This document shows positions 1 through 7,559 of a stretch of 64,000 bases of DNA, piece after piece. Where the stretch lies: contig CAYWKU010000015.1 of assembly GCA_964459325.1 (NCBI GenBank), forward strand, positions 1 to 64,000, written 5' to 3'. Under the pieces are notes generated by a model that saw nothing but the letters and a program-made list of their open reading frames with translations, was not told the origin of the DNA and ran no database searches. Position 1 is the stretch's first letter. Every line of letters starts with the position of its first letter. The position numbers and the translations under genes are program-made. Source of the DNA: CAYWKU01 sp964459325. Lineage in GTDB: Bacteria; RBG-13-61-14; CAYWKU01.

Positions 1-8
1 CTCCAGAC

Positions 9-548
9 TTATGATTTTACGACCTCAAATTTCCCCCACAAGTGGGACACGACCTTGTCTATTTCTTTAGGACTATCTATGAATTCCCTTATCCACCCCT
101 GTAAGAATAAATTCGGAGGGTCGAACTTGCTTTCCTTGTTGTATCCAAATTCCTGCTCAATATGAAATAATTGTGCTAATGTTCCTGTAACAATTAAGGA
201 ATTTAAAAAATGCTCAAATTCTTCGTTTGCTAAGGATTTTAACTCTGTTTCCGGATCGTTTCCATAATAGATGTTGTCAAAAGCCAAAAGTAATTTTTCT
301 TTCAATTTTGGACGGCTCCTTATTCTTAGATTGAGGTCCATCATAACTCTTAGATGATTTGGTCGAAAAGTTCTTTCTCCTTCCCTGAGCCAAATCTGAA
401 AATTCTTTTTAACGTCATACCCTTTAAATCTTTTAGACAGTTTAGAGGGTCTAAAGAGACAAATTTGCATATTTTTTTCGGTATAGATAGTTGTTTCCTT
501 GTCAAAAACTAATTTTCTGACAATTTTGAACATCTCTTCTTTTTTCAT
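9..548 (-). CDS. Hypothetical protein, AT-rich orphan
   Basis: This gene encodes 179 residues that I do not recognise. The protein is mixed-charge and soluble-looking, with a Lys/Arg-rich N-terminal half, no signal peptide and no membrane segment. An AAGGATGG ribosome-binding site precedes the ATG. By eye the gene is about one third G+C, far below its neighbours, which suggests recent acquisition. Its last codons (SHLWGKFEVVKS) lie in a 32-bp stretch repeated exactly in an intergenic region near 20.25 kb, so the gene may belong to a dispersed family. No function is assigned. The reading frame itself is well supported by length and ribosome-binding site. Confidence 0.7.
   Translation of the reverse strand: MKKEEMFKIVRKLVFDKETTIYTEKNMQICLFRPSKLSKRFKGYDVKKNFQIWLREGERTFRPNHLRVMMDLNLRIRSRPKLKEKLLLAFDNIYYGNDPETELKSLANEEFEHFLNSLIVTGTLAQLFHIEQEFGYNKESKFDPPNLFLQGWIREFIDSPKEIDKVVSHLWGKFEVVKS
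23..54. repeat. 32-bp dispersed repeat, copy 1
   Basis: These 32 bases recur exactly at 20251-20282, and the match extends to 37 positions with one mismatch. The repeat covers the 3' end of the AT-rich orphan gene and contains a small palindrome (CCCAC, 2-base loop, GTGGG). The other copy is intergenic. Confidence 0.85.
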
Positions 549-759
549 TAGAATTCCATCCTTTCTCTGTTTTGAGTATTATTGAGGAAAATTTTTTCAA
601 ATTTATTTTGCTAATTTAATTAGATTGGCCGAGAAGATATTTATAGCGGATTCACCTGGATAAAAAAATATTTTGACTAGTGGGGGGGGGCTAATAGAAG
701 TTTCAAGCTCTACTTCAGGCACAAATATACTTAAAGGGAGAAATTTGTGCTTTGAACCG
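549..759. other. AT-rich intergenic gap with G9 tract
   Basis: I see no gene here. The stretch holds the upstream region of the minus-strand orphan gene, a run of nine G at 682-690, and an inverted repeat (GCACAAAT at 719-726, ATTTGTGC at 743-750) just beyond the end of the TPR gene. The inverted repeat lacks a T tract on either strand, so I do not call it a terminator. Confidence 0.6.
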
Positions 760-1479
760 TCATCCTTCCTTCTCTTTCCCCACCATTCTCATGTATGAGC
801 GGGCGGTGCGGTGGCCGGGGTGGATTTGCAGGACTTCGTCCCACTCGGCCACGGCCTCGTCGTAGCGCTCCAGGGTGTAGTAGCACACCCCCAGCGCCAT
901 CCGTGCGGCCACGTACGACGGATTGCTTTCCTTGACCTTCTTGAGCTCGGTAATGGCCCGCTTGCAATCCCCCATGTCGCGGTATGTTTCCGCCAGCTTG
1001 GTGCGCACGTCAGGGAAGTCGGGAGCTAGCTGGAGGGCTTTTTCATACTCCTCGATAGCCGGTTCGTAAAGGCCGAGGCCGTGGTAAACGTCGGCGATTT
1101 CGGCGTGCATGTTGCCCAGCTTTTTGCGGGCGTAAGGGTCCATCCGGTCGCCGCTTGCTTCCGTCTCCTGGAGGAAGTGCTCCTGTATTTCTCTCGCCCG
1201 GTCATATCGGCCCAGGTCGAAAAGTGTCACCGCCAGGTTCAGGGCGGCATCGGTATACCGGGGGTTTATTTCCACCGCCCTCTCGAAGGCCTTGATGGCC
1301 TCCTCGAAGCGGCCCCGTGAATGATAGGCCTGTCCCAGCATGTTGTACACGTCGGCGAAATTGGGGCTGGCTTCGTTGAACTGCTCGAAAAGCTCGATAG
1401 CTTTTTCGTAGTCGCCCCTGTTGAAGGCCTCTTTTCCCATTACGTAAAGCGAGCGGATTTCATCGCGATCCATTTTCAT
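760..1479 (-). CDS. TPR-repeat protein
   Basis: The 239-residue protein consists almost entirely of about six tetratricopeptide repeats with the usual spacing (A-x-G-x-Y-x-x-A and P-x-x-x-x-A-x-x-N-L patterns). It has no signal peptide or membrane segment, so it is probably a cytoplasmic scaffold that binds a protein partner. A GGGGG box lies 3-7 bases before the ATG. It is the last gene of a minus-strand trio after a dksA-like gene and bamD, with a 24-bp gap to bamD. The partner is not evident from sequence. Confidence 0.88.
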   Translation of the reverse strand: MKMDRDEIRSLYVMGKEAFNRGDYEKAIELFEQFNEASPNFADVYNMLGQAYHSRGRFEEAIKAFERAVEINPRYTDAALNLAVTLFDLGRYDRAREIQEHFLQETEASGDRMDPYARKKLGNMHAEIADVYHGLGLYEPAIEEYEKALQLAPDFPDVRTKLAETYRDMGDCKRAITELKKVKESNPSYVAARMALGVCYYTLERYDEAVAEWDEVLQIHPGHRTARSYMRMVGKEKEG

Positions 1480-1503
1480 AATCCCCCTGTCGGGTAATCT
1501 GAT

Positions 1504-2313
1504 TCAGCGTTGAAAGAGTAAATCGGGTTGTTCTTCGTGTTTTTGTCGGGCTTTTTGACTCCACTTGCCTTCCGGAAAGTCTTCGACAAGCTGGTTATAA
1601 ATATTGGCGGCCAGTTCGGGTCTGTCGAGCTTGCGATACGACCTCCATATAAAATACATGGCCTTCTGGTCGAGGCCCGCTCCGGGGTAGTTGGCCATCA
1701 AAGTGCGGCATCTGTCCACGGCGGCCCACCACCGATTGTGTTTAAAGTAGAACTTTGCCACGTACATTTCATGCCGCGCCAGCCGTACTTCCAGGATATT
1801 TGTCTTTTCGCCCACCGCTTTGGCGAATTCGCTTTCCGGGTAGCGGGAAAGAAGTAGCCGGAAATTGTCGAGGGACTGTTGTGTGTAGGTCTGGTCCCTG
1901 TCTATCGAGAGCATCAGGTGGAAGTAGCACATTCCCGTACGGTATATGGCGTAAGGTATTTCGGGTCGGCCCACGTGATGTTTCCGCCAGCGTTTGTAAT
2001 GGTCCGCAGCGGTCCGGTAGTCGCCGGCTTCGTAGTGAGTGTCCGCTATTTTCAACTCCGCCAGCGGCGCATACCTGCTGGTGGGATGTTCGTAGATAAT
2101 ATCCTGAAACGAATTGCGGGCCTTTTCGTAATCGGGCGGGTTCAGGAACGCGCCGCCCTTGCGCTTGGTCATGAAGCTGACACCCTCGTTGTAAAGCTGC
2201 TCCGGCGGCTTTACCGGCTTTTCCTTTTTCTTGGGGCATCCCGTTACTGTCAGCATCGCCAGGAAAATCGCCGCCAGCGTCAGGCTTATATTTTTTAACC
2301 CGTATTGTCTCAC
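1504..2313 (-). CDS. bamD: Outer membrane assembly lipoprotein BamD-like
   Basis: The product is a predicted outer-membrane lipoprotein of the BAM complex, which inserts beta-barrel proteins. The N-terminus has a hydrophobic signal ending in a lipobox (LTVTGC), then a Lys/Pro-rich linker, then TPR-like helical repeats containing YNEG, FQDIIYEHPTSRYAPLAELKIADTHYEAGDY-type patterns typical of BamD/ComL. The GTG start at 2313 is chosen because it overlaps the TGA of the upstream dksA-like gene as GTGA and follows a GAGAGAGG ribosome-binding site. A further in-frame start upstream would give a less natural signal peptide. Length (269 residues) is normal for the family. An alternative is a general TPR lipoprotein of the YfgC/YbgF type, but BamD fits better. 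Confidence 0.85.
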   Translation of the reverse strand: MRQYGLKNISLTLAAIFLAMLTVTGCPKKKEKPVKPPEQLYNEGVSFMTKRKGGAFLNPPDYEKARNSFQDIIYEHPTSRYAPLAELKIADTHYEAGDYRTAADHYKRWRKHHVGRPEIPYAIYRTGMCYFHLMLSIDRDQTYTQQSLDNFRLLLSRYPESEFAKAVGEKTNILEVRLARHEMYVAKFYFKHNRWWAAVDRCRTLMANYPGAGLDQKAMYFIWRSYRKLDRPELAANIYNQLVEDFPEGKWSQKARQKHEEQPDLLFQR

Positions 2314-2672
2314 TTGCCCTCTCTCCGTTCGTTTTCTTCCTGTTCGGATTTGCAATCGATACAAAGCGTGGTAACCGGTCTCGCCCGGAGCCGCGCGTCA
2401 CTTATCGGTTTGCCGCAGATTTCGCATATGCCGAAGCTGCCGTCTTCTATCCGTTGCAGTGCGTTTTGAATTTTGTTGATGAGGTTGCCTTCCCGCTCCC
2501 GTATTCTCAACTCCCGGTATCTCGAAGATTCCAGGGTGGCCCTGTCCGAAGGGTCGGGGAACGTGGTTCTCTGGCTTTCCATCTGAACCATGGTTTCATC
2601 CGCTTTGCCGGTCAACTCGTCCAGTTGGCTCTGCAACATTTTCCTGTAGGAGTTAAGCTTTCTCTTGTTCAT
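2310..2672 (-). CDS. DksA/TraR-family zinc-finger protein
   Basis: This is a 120-residue member of the DksA/TraR family, whose members bind RNA polymerase through the secondary channel and modulate transcription, often with ppGpp. An N-terminal helical region (residues 1-75) with the coiled-coil character of the family is followed by a complete four-cysteine zinc finger (CEICGKPI...CIDC). The ATG at 2672 has a GAGAGAGG ribosome-binding site 4-5 bases upstream; a start 17 codons earlier is less convincing. The tip Asp pair typical of E. coli DksA is partly present (FPDPSDRA). Its stop overlaps the bamD start, so the two are translationally coupled. Confidence 0.88.
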   Translation of the reverse strand: MNKRKLNSYRKMLQSQLDELTGKADETMVQMESQRTTFPDPSDRATLESSRYRELRIREREGNLINKIQNALQRIEDGSFGICEICGKPISDARLRARPVTTLCIDCKSEQEENERREGK

Positions 2673-2766
2673 GTTGCCTCTCTCCATCCCCGTACAAGAT
2701 AGATGATTCAGCACCCTATGCAAGCAAGGTTGATGTCGGGGGCAGGTTGATGTTAAATAAGTAACG

Positions 2767-3765
2767 ATGAGAAAGATAATAGACGGCTGGTATCATGTAC
2801 CCGGCAGGCATTGCGCCTCCACCGCTCTCCGGGACGCCGCCCGCTTTTGGGGGCTGGAGTGGGATGAAGCGCTTTGCTTCGGGTTGGGAAGGGGACTGGG
2901 CGCATTTTACATGGAAAACCCCTCCTTCAGCCCCTCGAAATGGCTGATGGTGCGCTCCTCCGGGCTGGAGCCTCACTTCTTCGAGTCGCTGGGCATCCCG
3001 TTTGAGTGGAAACAGGCCCAAGACGCCCGAAGCGCATGGCGTATGACGAAGGAAGACATCAACGCGGGCCTGCCCCTTCTGTTGCATACCGACATTTACT
3101 ACATCGACTACTACAACTCCAATACCCATTTCAATCGCCACACCGTTCTCATGTGGGGCTATGATGAAGAGGCGGGTGAGGCCTACCTTTCGGATACAGA
3201 AAGGGTAGGGTTGATGACCATTCCGCTGGAATCGCTTGCCGAGGCCAGGTCTTCGGAGTATCCGCCCGGCCCGGTGAGCTTCGATTGTTACGCGATGGAC
3301 AGACCGGAGCCGCAGGTGAAGGTAAAAGATGCAGCGCTGGGAGCTTTGAAGAAAGGTGCGTTTGAAATGACCGGCCCGGAGGACAAGTACCCCGTTAAAA
3401 TAGGCCTGCCGGCGCTCGAGGCGCTTGCGCGAAACCTGCCCGGCTGGGCCGGGGCTGAAGACTGGAAGTGGAGCGCCCGGTTCGCATACCAGGTTATTGA
3501 AAAGCGCGGCACAGGTGGAGGCGCTTTCAGGAAGATGTTTACCGAGTTCGTCCGGCAGGTCGAGGATATGCACCCGGCCACCAAACCCTTGGGCTTGAGC
3601 GGTAAGATGGAGGAAATATCCCGCGCCTGGAGCGAGCTCGCCGCAATTTTGAAGGAAATCTCCGAAAGGTCGGAGCCTGAAGGTTTTGAGAGTGCCGCCG
3701 AATGTGCGGGGCGGCTTTACGGGATGGAAAAGGATTATTGCGAAACCGTTTTATCGAACGTTTGA
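2767..3765 (+). CDS. BtrH-like/DUF4872 protein
   Basis: The 332-residue protein resembles the BtrH_N plus DUF4872 architecture: an N-terminal cysteine-protease-like fold (GRHCASTALRDAARFWG near residues 14-30, with a possible Cys-His pair through FNRHTVLMWGYD near 125-135) and a helical C-terminal part. BtrH itself is an acyltransferase in butirosin synthesis, moving an acyl group from carrier protein to substrate. No antibiotic-biosynthesis genes or acyl carrier protein lie nearby, so the substrate here is unknown. It has no signal peptide. It is divergent from the dksA-bamD group and followed after 4 bp by tadA, implying co-transcription. Confidence 0.75.
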   Translation: MRKIIDGWYHVPGRHCASTALRDAARFWGLEWDEALCFGLGRGLGAFYMENPSFSPSKWLMVRSSGLEPHFFESLGIPFEWKQAQDARSAWRMTKEDINAGLPLLLHTDIYYIDYYNSNTHFNRHTVLMWGYDEEAGEAYLSDTERVGLMTIPLESLAEARSSEYPPGPVSFDCYAMDRPEPQVKVKDAALGALKKGAFEMTGPEDKYPVKIGLPALEALARNLPGWAGAEDWKWSARFAYQVIEKRGTGGGAFRKMFTEFVRQVEDMHPATKPLGLSGKMEEISRAWSELAAILKEISERSEPEGFESAAECAGRLYGMEKDYCETVLSNV

Positions 3766-3769
3766 CGGG

Positions 3770-4246
3770 ATGAAGGACGATATTCACGAAAGGGATGTAA
3801 AGTTTATGCACGAAGCCCTCCGGGAAGCCCGGGCCGCTTCCGGGAAGGGGGAGGTGGCGGTGGGCGCGGTGGCCGTGTACGGGGACGAGGTTATAGCGCG
3901 CGCCCATAACGTGAAGGAGGTTACCCTCGACCCCACCGCTCACGCCGAGATGCTTCTTATAAAGGAAGCTGCACGGGTGCTGGGGTCATGGCGGCTGTAC
4001 GGGGTTACGGTCTACGCCACCCTGGAGCCGTGCCCCATGTGCGCAGGGGCGATGGTGCTGGCTCGCATAGACCGGCTGGTTTTCGGAGCTTACGACCGGA
4101 AAATGGGAGCGGTGCGTACGCTTTACCGGATAGGTGACGACAAGCGCCTGAACCACCGGATAGAGGTCTGCGGGGGTGTGTGCGAAGAAGATTGCGCCGG
4201 GCTTTTGAGCGAGTTCTTTACGAATCTGCGGAACAACCGGGAATAA
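3770..4246 (+). CDS. tadA: tRNA-specific adenosine deaminase TadA
   Basis: The enzyme deaminates adenosine 34 of tRNA-Arg(ACG) to inosine. The 158-residue protein has the full zinc-dependent deaminase signature: TAHAE (His ligand and catalytic Glu) and EPCPMCAGAM (two Cys ligands). The C-terminus (LNHRIEVCGGV...CAGLLSEFF) matches TadA rather than guanine or cytosine deaminases. The ATG at 3770 is 4 bp after the stop of the BtrH-like gene and leaves the expected residues before the first helix; a second ATG at 3806 has a better-looking AAGGG box but would truncate helix 1. Confidence 0.95.
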   Translation: MKDDIHERDVKFMHEALREARAASGKGEVAVGAVAVYGDEVIARAHNVKEVTLDPTAHAEMLLIKEAARVLGSWRLYGVTVYATLEPCPMCAGAMVLARIDRLVFGAYDRKMGAVRTLYRIGDDKRLNHRIEVCGGVCEEDCAGLLSEFFTNLRNNRE

Positions 4247-4297
4247 CGACATTTTCGGACTTCAACCACCAACGGAAAACCACGCCCTCATTAAGTG

Positions 4298-4345
4298 TAG
4301 CCCGGACGTTATACGTCCGGGTTGCGCAAGCAACAGGAAAAGATG
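4298..4345. repeat. Palindromic repeat element, copy A
   Basis: The core is a perfect 9-bp hairpin (CCCGGACGT at 4301-4309, ACGTCCGGG at 4313-4321), followed by a second small hairpin (GTTGC-GCAA-GCAAC) and a purine-rich tail. Related copies lie at 5530-5577 and 5820-5869. It sits just upstream of the exosortase gene. Confidence 0.8.
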
Positions 4346-4379
4346 AAGTGTAACTCACATGTTTGTATAATGGGAACTT

Positions 4380-5006
4380 ATGAGCGGGAAGAAAAGTAAA
4401 CCGGGCGGTTTTATTCGACGCAACCGGAAGGTAATAGCCTCCGGAGCCGCTTTTGTGCTCCTGGCGGGGGGAAGTATCATCGGCCTGTCGTTGCCAGTCA
4501 TGCAACATGGGCCGGTGCATGCTTTCACCGCTACCATCGCCACGGTTACGGGAGCGCTGCTCAAAGTATGGAACCCCGCGGTCGAGGTGTCGGGGACTGT
4601 GGTTAAATCCGCCGGTTTTCGGATGGAGATAGTCAACGGCTGCAACGGTGCATACGTGACGGCCCTGTTAGCGGCTGCGATTATCGTAACCCCCGGCGCG
4701 TGGTGGAAGCGGCTGGCGGGAATAATGGCCGGGGCGGCGTTCATTTACGTTTTGAATATAATCAGGGCTGGCAGCCTGTTCGTTGTGGGCGGCGCAGCTT
4801 CGCGGGAGGTTTTTTATTTTGCGCATACTTACGTCTGGCAGACCCTGGTGGTGCTTTTCGCGGTGGCCTTTTACGTGGTCTGGCTCGGAATCCTTCCCTC
4901 CGAAGGGCGGGGAGGCCCCGAGGCTGGCGGCGGGGCTGATACTCAGGGCGATAGTCATGGCGGCGGTGATAACTCCGCTGTGGCTGGCCGTACTTCCGGG
5001 CTATAA
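4380..5006 (+). CDS. xrtH: Exosortase H (XrtH-type transpeptidase)
   Basis: The product is an integral-membrane sortase-like cysteine peptidase that cleaves C-terminal sorting signals of exported proteins, probably transferring them to an envelope anchor. The protein has several membrane helices and the exosortase triad: Cys88 in NGCNGAY, Arg129 in NIIRAGS and His149 in FAHTYVWQ. Assignment to the H subtype rests on short length (208 residues), the linked IPTL-CTERM substrate at 5875-7236 and the overlapping partner membrane protein. The last 35 residues are Gly/Asp-rich and overlap the next gene in another frame; this tail may not be conserved. The ribosome-binding site is weak (GGGA). Confidence 0.85.
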   Translation: MSGKKSKPGGFIRRNRKVIASGAAFVLLAGGSIIGLSLPVMQHGPVHAFTATIATVTGALLKVWNPAVEVSGTVVKSAGFRMEIVNGCNGAYVTALLAAAIIVTPGAWWKRLAGIMAGAAFIYVLNIIRAGSLFVVGGAASREVFYFAHTYVWQTLVVLFAVAFYVVWLGILPSEGRGGPEAGGGADTQGDSHGGGDNSAVAGRTSGL

Positions 5007-5475
5007 CGTCGCGGTGGCAGAAGGCGCCGACGCCGCCATCGGGGTTTTCGAGCCGGATGACGCGGGACACCGGGTATGGATTGAGGCGGGGAGGGTGACC
5101 CTAACGCGGTGGGTTTACGGGCGTAGCCCGATGGAGTTCAGCTTCAACCTCAAAACCGTAACCTTCAACGGTGCCCTTCTGCTGGCGCTTCTGCTTGCAT
5201 CGCCCATGGCTTTCGGTAAGAGATGGGCGGTGAAAGTAATCGCCTCTTTGCTGGCCTTGTACTTATTCCACGTCCTGGTGGTTTACATGAGCGCCGTCAA
5301 CCCGACATCACTGAGCACTTCCGCCGCACCCGCTCACGTGGAATTTTACCTCGAAAGGCTCGGGCCGGTATGGAGGAAGCTGTCGGCGGCGGTGACATTG
5401 AGCCTGCATTCGGGTGGCCGGGCGTTTGCGCCGCTTTTGATATGGGCGATAGCGACAAATAAGAAGGCGTTGTGA
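4957..5475 (+). CDS. Exosortase H-associated membrane protein (putative)
   Basis: This 172-residue protein has an N-terminal hydrophobic segment, a roughly 70-residue polar domain (GVFEPDDAGHRVWIEAGRV...) and two or three further membrane helices. It overlaps the exosortase gene by 50 bp in the +1 frame, so the two are surely expressed together. A small multi-pass partner encoded next to exosortase H is known in other genomes, and the context and topology fit, though I cannot verify homology. The ATG at 4957 is preferred, with AGGGCG upstream; a TTG at 4783 would make a mostly overlapping, low-quality N-terminus. Its likely job is to assist substrate recognition or anchoring. Confidence 0.7.
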   Translation: MAAVITPLWLAVLPGYNVAVAEGADAAIGVFEPDDAGHRVWIEAGRVTLTRWVYGRSPMEFSFNLKTVTFNGALLLALLLASPMAFGKRWAVKVIASLLALYLFHVLVVYMSAVNPTSLSTSAAPAHVEFYLERLGPVWRKLSAAVTLSLHSGGRAFAPLLIWAIATNKKAL

Positions 5476-5529
5476 TTGTTGTCGATTTTTCGTTTGGAGT
5501 GCGACGGCTTGACTTGTGTGGAAAGCAGG

Positions 5530-5577
5530 ATAGCCCGGACGTCACACGTCGGGGTTGTCCGCAAGTACAAGGAGAAA
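5530..5577. repeat. Palindromic repeat element, copy B
   Basis: This copy has the same layout as copy A at 4298-4345: TAGCCCGGACGT, a 3-base loop, an imperfect ACGTCGGGG arm, GTTG-x-GCAAG and a purine-rich tail. It begins 55 bp after the exosortase partner gene. Confidence 0.75.
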
Positions 5578-5584
5578 CTGTATT

Positions 5585-5812
5585 TCGCCCTGAAAGGGCA
5601 GAATAACGTAGCCCGGGGCAAGCGGCAGCGCCGCCCCGGGTGGTTGAAAGCCGCCAACCGTTTTTACCCCGAAGGGGTTACACAAAAAATATGATAGAAT
5701 TTATCTAACCCTTTCAGGGTATGATTTATGTCGGGGTTGCCGATAACCCGGGGTGGCGTCCCTCCGGGACTTACCCCGGGCTATTTTGTGTTACCCCTTC
5801 GGGGTAGACGCC
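5585..5812. repeat. Cluster of GC-rich palindromes (REP-like)
   Basis: No gene is visible from 5476 to 5874. This part is a series of short palindromes: GCCC-TGAA-AGGGC near 5587, CCCGGGGC (5612-5619) with GCCCCGGG (5633-5640), TACCCC-GAA-GGGGTTA near 5666, CCC-TTTC-AGGG near 5710, ACCCGGGGT (5746-5754) with ACCCCGGGC (5773-5781), and TACCCC-TTC-GGGGTA near 5792. Such strings resemble the interspersed REP-like palindromes seen in many environmental bacterial genomes. Confidence 0.75.
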
Positions 5813-5819
5813 GATAAGG

Positions 5820-5869
5820 GTGGCCGGGACGTTACAGGCCGAGGTTGTCAGCAAGGACGAGGGGAAAAG
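5820..5869. repeat. Palindromic repeat element, copy C (degenerate)
   Basis: A diverged copy of elements A and B: GCCGGGACGTTACAGGCC, then GAGGTTGTC-x-GCAAG and the purine-rich tail. It ends just before the 3' end of the IPTL-CTERM gene. Confidence 0.6.
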
Positions 5870-5874
5870 TTGAT

Positions 5875-7236
5875 TTAGCTGTCTGTTGATACACTCCTTC
5901 TACTGATTGCCCAAATAAGGGTTAACATTAAAAGAAGAGCCATTAATACCAACATTGCTTCCGATAAAGTCGGTATTGCGCCATCCTGTGTCACTTTATA
6001 TCGCTGACCGAAACCACCATTCCCATCTCCATCTGCACTACCACTATCACGCCATACGACTATTATTTTATCTGAGATACTAAATGCTAAATTCTGATTT
6101 AATTGATAATCAAATTCAGTGCTATTAATCTGAACAACAGACGAAAAAGCTTGACCAGTAGTAGTAAATAATCTACCAGCAACCCCGCGCAAATCGCTGT
6201 CATTATTTTCCCAAGAAATAAAAAATTGTTTAGAGGTCCTATTTCCTGATATTTCTGTTCCTATCTGAGTATTACTATTGTCTGGGAAAGCCATAGTTTC
6301 AGAATTGACTCGGTTTCCAGAAGAATCAAATCGCTGAAACAATATATCCCATCCGTCGGATTCGTCTGCCCAAGTGATAACAAACGAACCATCGTTAAAT
6401 AGAAACACGCTGGGGGTACGTTGATTCAGAGTTTCAGTTTGATTCACCTGAAACTCTCCCCCCACCGGGCTGGCTGAGGAATCAAATCTCTGAGCATATA
6501 CTCCATCTCCATCAGAATCGTTACCAGTCCATACAACTATAAATTCTCTATTATCATTTATAGAAACTTTTTGCTGAATTTGTGTCCCTGCGGTCGTGGA
6601 GTTTACTAATATTTCATTTCCGACTTTATTCCCAGCGCTATCGAAAAGCTGGGCGAAGACATCGCCATTATCGACACTGAGGGCGTCGTACCACGCAATC
6701 ACGAAATCCCCTGTAGCGTTCATCGCCACAATGGGGGTTTGCTGGCTGTTTTGCCAGGTGGTGTTTACCTGGAAAACGCTTCCATTAGGCGTTCCATCGG
6801 AAAAATACCTCTGAGCGTAGATTCCCTGGGCATCACCGTCCGGGTTGGTGGGCGGGCAGGGACCTATACTCGTGTCGGTTCCTTCGGCCCACACAATAAC
6901 AAAATCCCCATCCGCGTCCATGGCCACGCTCAGGCTTCTTTGCGCCTCGTCGACATACTCGGGGCCTGCAATTTCTCCTCCTATCTTATTCCCGCTTGAG
7001 TCAAACAATTGAAAGAAAATATCCTGGGAATCGCAGGATTCGCTTACCGGGCTTGTCCATGCCGACACGAAATTTCCGTTATCGTCAGTCCCCACCGAAA
7101 ACGAACCCTGGTCTCCCGCCGTGGTGGTGTTAATCTGGAACTCCCCGCCCAGCGGCTCCAGCCCGGCGTAGGAGAGCGAAGCTGAAAGCATTAATGTCAT
7201 GCCGATTACAACTGCTTGTAAAATAATCCTTTTCAT
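5875..7236 (-). CDS. IPTL-CTERM exported propeller-like repeat protein
   Basis: This is the predicted substrate of the adjacent exosortase H. The 453-residue protein has a signal peptide (MKRIILQAVVIGMTLMLSAS) and then about seven repeats of 50-60 residues, each with a core like VAMDADGDFVIVW followed by YAQRFDSSG and FQVN segments. Seven units would suit a seven-bladed beta-propeller. The last 33 residues form a tripartite CTERM signal: IPTLSE, a hydrophobic helix and an Arg-Arg stop. The motif lacks the usual Trp-Gly (AM in its place). The ATG at 7236 follows a GGGGGAGG ribosome-binding site. The gene faces the exosortase operon convergently. Its own role is unknown; surface display is inferred. 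Confidence 0.88.
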   Translation of the reverse strand: MKRIILQAVVIGMTLMLSASLSYAGLEPLGGEFQINTTTAGDQGSFSVGTDDNGNFVSAWTSPVSESCDSQDIFFQLFDSSGNKIGGEIAGPEYVDEAQRSLSVAMDADGDFVIVWAEGTDTSIGPCPPTNPDGDAQGIYAQRYFSDGTPNGSVFQVNTTWQNSQQTPIVAMNATGDFVIAWYDALSVDNGDVFAQLFDSAGNKVGNEILVNSTTAGTQIQQKVSINDNREFIVVWTGNDSDGDGVYAQRFDSSASPVGGEFQVNQTETLNQRTPSVFLFNDGSFVITWADESDGWDILFQRFDSSGNRVNSETMAFPDNSNTQIGTEISGNRTSKQFFISWENNDSDLRGVAGRLFTTTGQAFSSVVQINSTEFDYQLNQNLAFSISDKIIVVWRDSGSADGDGNGGFGQRYKVTQDGAIPTLSEAMLVLMALLLMLTLIWAISRRSVSTDS

Positions 7237-7375
7237 TGTTCCGTCCTCCCCCTTCAATCCCCCGCTCTATATACATTCTATCATAATAGTATTTTTCATA
7301 CAAGATTTTTTTGAGTAACATCAATAATTGGAACGCGGGAAGGGAAGGTTTAATCCAAATGCATGGAAACACTCC

Positions 7376-7404
7376 TTGACAGCCCAGAGGGGGGCGATTA
7401 CCAT
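7376..7404 (+). promoter_or_regulatory. Sigma-70-type promoter for tRNA-Ser genes
   Basis: A perfect TTGACA at 7376-7381 is separated by 17 bp from TACCAT at 7399-7404, about 50 bp before the first tRNA-Ser. It could drive both tRNAs, the SRP RNA and possibly dnaX. Confidence 0.7.
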
Positions 7405-7454
7405 TGTGGATGCATTTTCGGGGAGAATGCTCTTTAAAAACTGACGCTTTATAC

Positions 7455-7543
7455 GGAGAGGTGGCCGAGTGGCTGAAGGCACTCGCCTGCTAAGCGAGTA
7501 AACGGGGAAACCCGTTTCCAGGGTTCGAATCCCTGCCTCTCCG
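7455..7543 (+). tRNA. tRNA-Ser (GCT)
   Basis: The 89-nt cloverleaf has a 7-bp acceptor (GGAGAGG/CCTCTCC), a long variable arm as expected for serine, an anticodon loop CTGCTAA (anticodon GCT) and GGTTCGAAT in the T loop. CCA is not encoded. It reads serine AGC/AGU codons. Confidence 0.97.
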
Positions 7544-7559
7544 CTTATTTATTTGGGTC

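Noticed and set aside
719..750. Inverted repeat after the TPR gene as a terminator
   Set aside because: The stem is only 8 bp with a 16-base loop and no T tract follows on the minus strand.
4783..4956. N-terminal extension of the exosortase partner from a TTG start
   Set aside because: The extension lies fully inside the exosortase gene in another frame, reads as Trp/Arg/Pro-rich low-quality sequence, and has no ribosome-binding site.
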